34,485 nt of DNA. It comes from an uncultured Prevotellaceae bacterium. GTDB lineage: Bacteria; Bacteroidota; Bacteroidia; Bacteroidales; Bacteroidaceae. The translations under genes were made by a program, and so were the position numbers. The stretch covers positions 1-34,485 of the forward strand of contig CACXYH010000035.1 in NCBI GenBank assembly GCA_902771785.1, written 5' to 3'. Below the pieces are notes generated by a model, which was given only the letters and a program-made list of their open reading frames with translations, did no database searches and had not been told where the DNA came from. Below, one piece after another: positions 30,594 through 34,485 of this stretch (its first letter is position 1; every line of letters starts with the position of its first letter).

Positions 30594-30637
30594 ATCTCAA
30601 ATTCGTTCCTTTTTACGAACCAGTGTGAGTGTGTGTC

Positions 30638-30793
30638 TTACTTTCCGTGACGCTCGTCAGATACAGTAAGCTTCTTGCGACCCTTGGCACGACGTGATGC
30701 CAGGACGCGGCGGCCGTTCTTGGAGGCCATGCGCTCGCGGAAACCATGCTTGTTCACGCGGCGGCGATTGTGCGGCTGGAATGTTCTTTTCAT
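30638..30793 (-). CDS. rpmH: 50S ribosomal protein L34
   Basis: A 51-aa protein read directly from the minus strand: it starts [20 protein letters not shown], continues with [20 protein letters not shown] and ends [11 protein letters not shown]. This is the full L34 signature (MKRTFQP, HGFRxRM, GRRVLxxRRxKGRxxL) and the Bacteroidetes-type extended C-terminus. Very basic, as expected for an rRNA-binding large-subunit protein. It has its own promoter and terminator and is divergent from efp. Here it is not followed by rnpA, unlike the rpmH-rnpA order of many bacteria. Confidence 0.98.
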   Translation of the reverse strand: MKRTFQPHNRRRVNKHGFRERMASKNGRRVLASRRAKGRKKLTVSDERHGK

Positions 30794-30838
30794 TGCTTTA
30801 CTTATTTATTTTTATTGTTTGTTTACCGATTTGGGGTG

Positions 30839-30870
30839 CAAAAGTACTCATTTCTTTTGAATTACGCAAG
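30839..30870 (-). promoter_or_regulatory. rpmH promoter
   Basis: Minus strand TTG (30868-30870), 21-nt gap, TACTTTTG (30839-30846); 45 bp upstream of the ATG. Confidence 0.7.
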
Positions 30871-30920
30871 TTTTTCTCAAAAAAATATGAATAATCACTC
30901 ATGAATTAAGAAATATTTCG

Positions 30921-30928
30921 TACCTTTG
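30921..30928 (+). promoter_or_regulatory. -7 element of efp
   Basis: TACCTTTG, 33 bp before the ATG at 30962. It shows that the upstream in-frame start at 30926, which lies inside this element, is not used. Confidence 0.7.
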
Positions 30929-30961
30929 CACCCGAAATTTCAAGTATTACATTGTTTTTTT

Positions 30962-31528
30962 ATGATTAATTCGCAAGACATTAAGAAAGGAACTGCTATC
31001 CGCATGGACGGCAGCATTTGGGTTTGCATCGACTTCCAGCATCGCAAGCCGGGTAAGGGAAACACCATCATGAACATCAAGTTGAAGAACGTCAGCGACG
31101 GCCGTGTGCTGGAGCGCCGCTACAACATCGGCGAGAAGCTGGAAGACGTGGTCATCGAGCACCGCGACTATCAGTATCTCTATGAAGACCAGGAAGGCCG
31201 CATCTTCATGAACAACGAGACCTTCGAGCAGATTCCCATTGCCAACGACCTCGTGATTGGTCACGAATACATGAAGGAGGGCGACACCGTTAGCGTCGTC
31301 AGCGACACTACCGACGGCACCATCCTCTATGCCGAGATGCCCGTGAAGACCGTTCTGCGTGTCACCCACTCTGAGCCCGGCATCAAGGGCGATACCGCCA
31401 CCAACACGCTGAAGCCTGCTACGCTCGAGACGGGCGTTGAGGTGCGCGTTCCTCTGTTCATCAACGAGGGTGACCTTATCCAGGTGGACACTCGCGACGG
31501 TTCTTATCTGGCTCGCGCTAAGGAGTAA
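30962..31528 (+). CDS. efp: Translation elongation factor P
   Basis: A 188-aa protein, the standard length. It starts MINSQDIKKGTAIRMDG at 30962. Domain I contains the loop KPGKGN with Lys32 at the position modified in many EF-Ps; domains II-III contain YLYEDQEGRIFMNNETFEQI and the C-terminal GDLIQVDTRDGSYLARA. EF-P rescues ribosomes stalled at polyproline. No modification enzyme (EpmA/B, EarP, YmfI) is in the window. Divergent from rpmH across a short shared promoter region. Confidence 0.98.
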   Translation: MINSQDIKKGTAIRMDGSIWVCIDFQHRKPGKGNTIMNIKLKNVSDGRVLERRYNIGEKLEDVVIEHRDYQYLYEDQEGRIFMNNETFEQIPIANDLVIGHEYMKEGDTVSVVSDTTDGTILYAEMPVKTVLRVTHSEPGIKGDTATNTLKPATLETGVEVRVPLFINEGDLIQVDTRDGSYLARAKE

Positions 31529-31536
31529 TCCTTATT

Positions 31537-31654
31537 TAAGGGAAAAGTGAATAGTGAAAAGTGAAAAATTTCTTTCAGTCGCTACGCTTTGTGAAAGCGT
31601 CCCTTCGGGCCGAGCGGCTACCGCTTTTAAGGGAAAAGTGAAGAGTGAAATATT
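31537..31654 (+). repeat. Two heptamer arrays flanking a GCTACCGC-containing spacer
   Basis: TAAGGGAAAAGTGAA starts at 31537 and again at 31628; both continue with GTGAARA-like heptamers. Between them are a small hairpin (ACGCTTT/AAAGCGT, 31584-31600) and the GCTACCGC box (31617-31624) that also follows the other two arrays. The second array contains the GTG start of the next gene. Confidence 0.8.
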
Positions 31655-32682
31655 CAATCATCGTTCCCGTCTATAATCGTCCTGACGAAGTCGACGAGCT
31701 GCTGCAGAGTCTCTGCTCGCAGAAGCTGAAGGATTTCGAGGTGATTATCGTAGAAGACGGGTCTCAGAAAGCCTGCAAGGATGTCTGCAACAAGTATGCA
31801 GACATCCTTGATTTGCATTATTATAATAAGGAGAACAGCGGTCCTGGCCAGAGCCGCAACTACGGCGCTGAGCGTGCCTCGGGCCAATGGCTCATCGTGC
31901 TCGACTCCGACGTTGTGCTGCCTGCCGACTATCTGTCGGCTGTCGATGCCGAGCTCTCTGCGACGGCCTGCGATGCCTGGGGCGGCCCTGATGCGGCCCA
32001 TCCCTCGTTCACGCCCGTGCAGAAGGCCATCAGCTACTCGATGACCTCGTTCTTCACTACGGGCGGCATTCGTGGCGGCAAGGCCAAGCTCGACAAGTTC
32101 TATCCCCGCTCGTTCAACATGGGCATCCGCCGCGACGTCTATCGCGAGCTGGGCGGCTTCTCGAAGATGCGCTTTGGCGAGGATATCGACTTCTCCTATC
32201 GCATCGTTGAGGCAGGCTATAAGACGCGCCTGCTGCCTTCGGCCTGGGTGTGGCACAAGCGGCGCACCGACTTCCGCAAGTTCTTCCGCCAGGTATACAA
32301 CAGCGGCATCGCCCGCATCAACCTCTCAAAGCGCCATCCAGGCACGCTGAAGCTCGTCCACCTGCTGCCTATGGTCTTCACCCTGGGCGTCATCGGCCTC
32401 GTGCTCGTTTCGGCCGTGGGCCGCGTGCTCATGCACTACGACGACCCTCACCGCTGGTACTGGCTCTGCGCAGCCCCCTGGCTGCCTATCCTGTTCTATA
32501 GCGCCGTCATCTTCGTCGATTCCAGCCTTCGCAACCGCAGCCTTCGCGTGGGGCTGCTCAGCATTCCGGCCGCCTTTGTCCAGCTGATGGGCTATGGCTT
32601 CGGCTTCCTCGAATCGTGGTGGAAGCGCTGCGTGCTGAAGCAGGACGAATTTACGGCTTTTGAGAAGAATTTCTACAAATGA
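31645..32682 (+). CDS. GT2 family glycosyltransferase with C-terminal membrane segments
   Basis: A 345-aa protein. The start is GTG at 31645, giving MKYSIIVPVYNRPDE, the exact canonical GT2 opening; no ATG fits. The GT-A domain (1-230) has VIIVEDGS (nucleotide binding), the metal-binding DSD of VLDSDVVLP, and the acceptor-side GEDIDFSYRI (ED motif). C-terminal hydrophobic segments at about 232-252, 274-292 and 303-320 suggest membrane anchoring. Likely it transfers a sugar to a lipid-linked or surface glycan; the donor and acceptor cannot be read. Its stop overlaps the radC start by 4 bp. The start codon lies inside a heptamer repeat whose purine-rich upstream units may serve as ribosome-binding sequence. 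Confidence 0.92.
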   Translation: MKYSIIVPVYNRPDEVDELLQSLCSQKLKDFEVIIVEDGSQKACKDVCNKYADILDLHYYNKENSGPGQSRNYGAERASGQWLIVLDSDVVLPADYLSAVDAELSATACDAWGGPDAAHPSFTPVQKAISYSMTSFFTTGGIRGGKAKLDKFYPRSFNMGIRRDVYRELGGFSKMRFGEDIDFSYRIVEAGYKTRLLPSAWVWHKRRTDFRKFFRQVYNSGIARINLSKRHPGTLKLVHLLPMVFTLGVIGLVLVSAVGRVLMHYDDPHRWYWLCAAPWLPILFYSAVIFVDSSLRNRSLRVGLLSIPAAFVQLMGYGFGFLESWWKRCVLKQDEFTAFEKNFYK

Positions 32683-33368
32683 GCGAGAAGCTGAACATCA
32701 ACGAGTGGGACGAGGCCGACCGGCCGCGCGAGCGGCTCATGCGGCTCGGCGCCCAGGCGCTAAGCGATGCCGAGCTGCTGGCCATCCTCATCGGCTCGGG
32801 CTCGCCACAGGAAGACGCTGTGGCGCTGATGAAGCGAATCCTCAACAGTTGCCAGAACAATCTGAACACGCTGGGCAAGCTCACCATCAGCGATTTGTGC
32901 CAGTTTCGTGGCGTCGGTGAGGCAAAGGCCATCACCATTCTTGCGGCCTGCGAGCTGGGCAAGCGGCGGCAGGCTGAGAAACCGCAGGAGCGGCCCGACC
33001 TGGGCTCTGCCACCCGGCTCTACAACTACATGCACCCCAAGATGCAAGACCTCGACGTAGAGGAGTTCTGGCTGCTGCTGATGAACCAGAGCTGCCGGCT
33101 CATCAAGGACGTGCGCATAGCTCACGGCGGCATCACCGAGGTGAGCGTCGATGTTCGCATCCTGATGCGCGAGGCCGTGCTCTGCAATGCCACGATGATG
33201 GCCGTTTGCCACAATCACCCCAGCGGCAGCATACGTCCCAGCAGGCAGGACGACGAGCTGACAAAGCGCATCCAGAAGGCCTGCGAGGTGATGCGCATCC
33301 ATTTCCTTGACCACGTCATCATCACCGACGGCCTCTACTACAGCTATCACGAAGAGGGCCGTTTGTAG
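32679..33368 (+). CDS. radC: RadC family JAB/MPN domain protein
   Basis: A 229-aa protein of typical length. N-terminal UPF0758 region (RPRERLMRLGAQALSDAELLAILI), a helix-hairpin-helix (FRGVGEAKAITI, 76-87), then the JAMM metal site H178-N-H180-PSG...Asp191 in a CHNHPSGSIRPSRQDD context. Once linked to DNA repair, its biochemical role remains unsettled; a nuclease or protease-like metal activity is possible. It overlaps the GT2 gene by 4 bp (ATGA), so is co-translated. Confidence 0.96.
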   Translation: MSEKLNINEWDEADRPRERLMRLGAQALSDAELLAILIGSGSPQEDAVALMKRILNSCQNNLNTLGKLTISDLCQFRGVGEAKAITILAACELGKRRQAEKPQERPDLGSATRLYNYMHPKMQDLDVEEFWLLLMNQSCRLIKDVRIAHGGITEVSVDVRILMREAVLCNATMMAVCHNHPSGSIRPSRQDDELTKRIQKACEVMRIHFLDHVIITDGLYYSYHEEGRL

Positions 33369-33457
33369 CCCCCCACGTGAGCACTCCCGTAGCTACTGCT
33401 GTTTTCATCTTTTTCAGGATCAGTCTGAAAACTTGGTTGACTGTTGCCGCTTGAGTT

Positions 33458-33494
33458 CCCCTCCCTCCTAGGGGAGGGGCTGGGGGTGGGGTCA
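33458..33494. repeat. Third copy of the GC-rich dispersed element
   Basis: 37 nt from CCCCTCCCTCCTAGGGG to GGGGTGGGGTCA, the same length and ends as each arm at 8169-8269. It contains a small hairpin (CCCCTCCC / GGGAGGGG-like). Confidence 0.85.
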
Positions 33495-33817
33495 GTAATA
33501 TATAATATTATTACTATCTTATGAGTATCTTTTAGAGCCCAACTAAACCCCGAAGATAGTCGGAAGGTGCTTAATGTCACAAAGTCAAATGTCACAAAGT
33601 CGAAAATCGAGAAAATTAATGAAATCAAACCGTCCCGGTGACCTCAGTTTTTTTGATATTCGATCCTATTGGAGTATTATGGATCTAGCAAACTTTAGAA
33701 GTCTGCGTTTGAATATTAAATATTAGTCTGAATAGTTATAAAGAGTACCACTTTTATAAAAATGTTTGTCTTTTGTTAAAAATCAAACATCTCGACAAAA
33801 AATAGAGATAAAATCAG

Positions 33818-33825
33818 TACTTTTG
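33818..33825 (+). promoter_or_regulatory. Possible -7 element in the AT-rich edge
   Basis: TACTTTTG, 34 bp before the ATG of the 32-aa frame; no clear -33 element. In AT-rich DNA the chance of a random match is appreciable. Confidence 0.35.
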
Positions 33826-33859
33826 ATATAAATTCAATTTTATTACTAATTAGCGGTTT

Positions 33860-33958
33860 ATGAATGGAATTTATTGGAAGAGCGTGAAACAACGAATAGA
33901 GAAATTCTTTGAGACGGTGCACGACTGCATACTTATCTTCACCGACTGGTTGGGATGA
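33860..33958 (+). CDS. Possible 32-aa small protein
   Basis: ATG at 33860 to TGA at 33958. The peptide starts MNGIYWKSVKQRIEKFFET and ends ILIFTDWLG: a basic amphipathic N-terminal part and a hydrophobic end. Spacing from the TACTTTTG element is like that of efp. There is no homology I recognise. It may be a true small gene, a leader peptide for the gene at 34041, or chance. Confidence 0.3.
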   Translation: MNGIYWKSVKQRIEKFFETVHDCILIFTDWLG

Positions 33959-34040
33959 CTTCACGGAGTGATAATTACATATTGCTGGTTTGTGACAAGA
34001 TTGTGTTTGATTATATTTAAACCGAAAAATAGATCAAAAA

Positions 34041-34485
34041 ATGAAAAGTCGAAACTCCAATTTGCTGAACGTCATAAAATTTTACCTATTTTATGTTTCA
34101 ATAGTTCTAATAGCTACCCCTCTTGGCGTGTATCTGATTTCTTTTTTGTCGGAAAATTATTTATTCGGAAGGAGTGTTTCTTTTGAGCTAATTTTAAAAA
34201 ACAGTGTCCTTTTCTTCCTTATCTTCTTCTTGACAGTCCAAATCTACGACCAGTCAAAGGAGATTGACCGCCTTGAATTAAGCGACTGGAAGTACCGTGC
34301 CTTACGTGCTACCTTGCCAGCTACCAACGCAAATGTTATATGGTTGGAGCGTAACGTATGGACTGGCAACGAGGACAGCATCCACCAGTGCCAGCAGTTC
34401 GTCATTAACTATGAGGATTCCATTCGTCGCCGCCACCAAATGGAAGTAGCAGCACAACAGCGGGAGCAGGAAGGCCAACGGCTGA
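34041..34485 (+). CDS. N-terminal part of an unidentified membrane protein (3' truncated by window edge)
   Basis: The frame opens with ATG at 34041 and stays open for 148 codons to the window end. Two transmembrane helices are visible: about 11-37 (VIKFYLFYVSIVLIATPLGV...) and about 54-72 (SVLFFLIFFLTV). Then comes a soluble region (about 73-130, with WKYRALRATLPATNANVIWL) and the start of a Gln/Glu/Arg-rich coiled coil (QMEVAAQQREQEGQRL). The first ~60 codons are AT-rich, the later ones resemble the GC-richer genome. I recognise no family. A shorter frame beginning at 33968 overlaps in another register and is rejected as less protein-like. Confidence 0.75.
   Translation, partial: MKSRNSNLLNVIKFYLFYVSIVLIATPLGVYLISFLSENYLFGRSVSFELILKNSVLFFLIFFLTVQIYDQSKEIDRLELSDWKYRALRATLPATNANVIWLERNVWTGNEDSIHQCQQFVINYEDSIRRRHQMEVAAQQREQEGQRL

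Larger units (their letters stand above)
33369..34040. other. 672-bp region with AT-rich DNA and few features
   Basis: Just after radC lies one copy of the GC-rich dispersed element (33458-33494). From about 33495 the base composition turns strongly AT-rich, unlike the rest of the window. It contains one promoter-like element and a 32-codon open frame (33860-33958), both uncertain. No other gene is evident. Confidence 0.7.

Noticed and set aside
30675-30894. Plus-strand open frames over rpmH
   Set aside because: Antisense to the clearly recognisable L34 gene.
30926-30961. Earlier start for efp
   Set aside because: Lies inside the -7 promoter element; EF-P proteins start at the later MINSQD.
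1-34485. tRNA or rRNA genes, transposases, integrases
   Set aside because: None recognised on reading both strands; a tRNAscan or HMM search would settle it.

Overview
The window reads as a piece of a GC-rich Bacteroidales chromosome, probably Prevotella-like. Support: promoters of the Bacteroidetes type (TTTG, 19-21 nt, TAnnTTTG), AT-rich leaders without Shine-Dalgarno sites, a 51-aa L34, a sufBCD operon, a NigD-like lipoprotein, DUF6055, GH127 and GH27 secreted enzymes, and C-terminal tails of the form DLxGRxL...GxYIxxGRK. The genus is an inference. No rRNA, tRNA, CRISPR array, transposase or SusC/SusD pair was seen.

Layout. (1) 1-7556: the 3' end of a large surface protein, a small lipoprotein, and a 1928-aa secreted protein with three glycine-rich modules, a GLUG-like region and a C-terminal domain nearly identical to that of the first gene. 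(2) 7557-8610: a convergent intergenic region without a credible gene, packed with 22-bp and 33-bp arrays, long palindromes and inverted repeats. (3) 8611-17895: a secreted glycan and peptide degradation locus with two divergent units: GH127 plus a DUF6055 HExxH protein on the minus strand, and an S9 (DPP IV-type) peptidase plus a second GH127 on the plus strand. (4) 17997-21702: sufBCD for Fe-S cluster assembly. (5) 21703-22196: another convergent intergenic region with a second 22-bp array. (6) 22197-25823: a GH27 enzyme (minus) divergent from an SDR-type L-threonine dehydrogenase (plus). (7) 25849-30432, minus strand: a largely overlapping operon for a PASTA membrane protein, RluD-type pseudouridine synthase, Ddl, a PlsC-like acyltransferase and a NigD-like lipoprotein. 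(8) 30638-33368: rpmH (minus) divergent from efp, then a GT2 glycosyltransferase and radC. (9) 33369-34485: an AT-rich edge with a tiny open frame and the start of an unidentified membrane protein.

Most coding content is recognisable; the unexplained structure is mainly non-coding. Two convergent intergenic regions each hold an array of strictly phased 22-bp units whose sequences are unrelated but whose build is alike: a short variable head followed by a palindrome-prone 15-16-nt core. Beside one array sit three long palindromes that share a TATATATA-containing head while their stems differ and stay paired. Heptanucleotide arrays of the GTGAARA type follow stop codons in three operons, supply a GTG start codon in one, and have lengthened a protein in frame by exactly three units in another.

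Functionally, the GH127 enzymes, the S9 peptidase, the HExxH protein and, more distantly, the GH27 enzyme would fit degradation of arabinosylated hydroxyproline-rich plant glycoproteins such as extensins. That is a hypothesis from gene content only.
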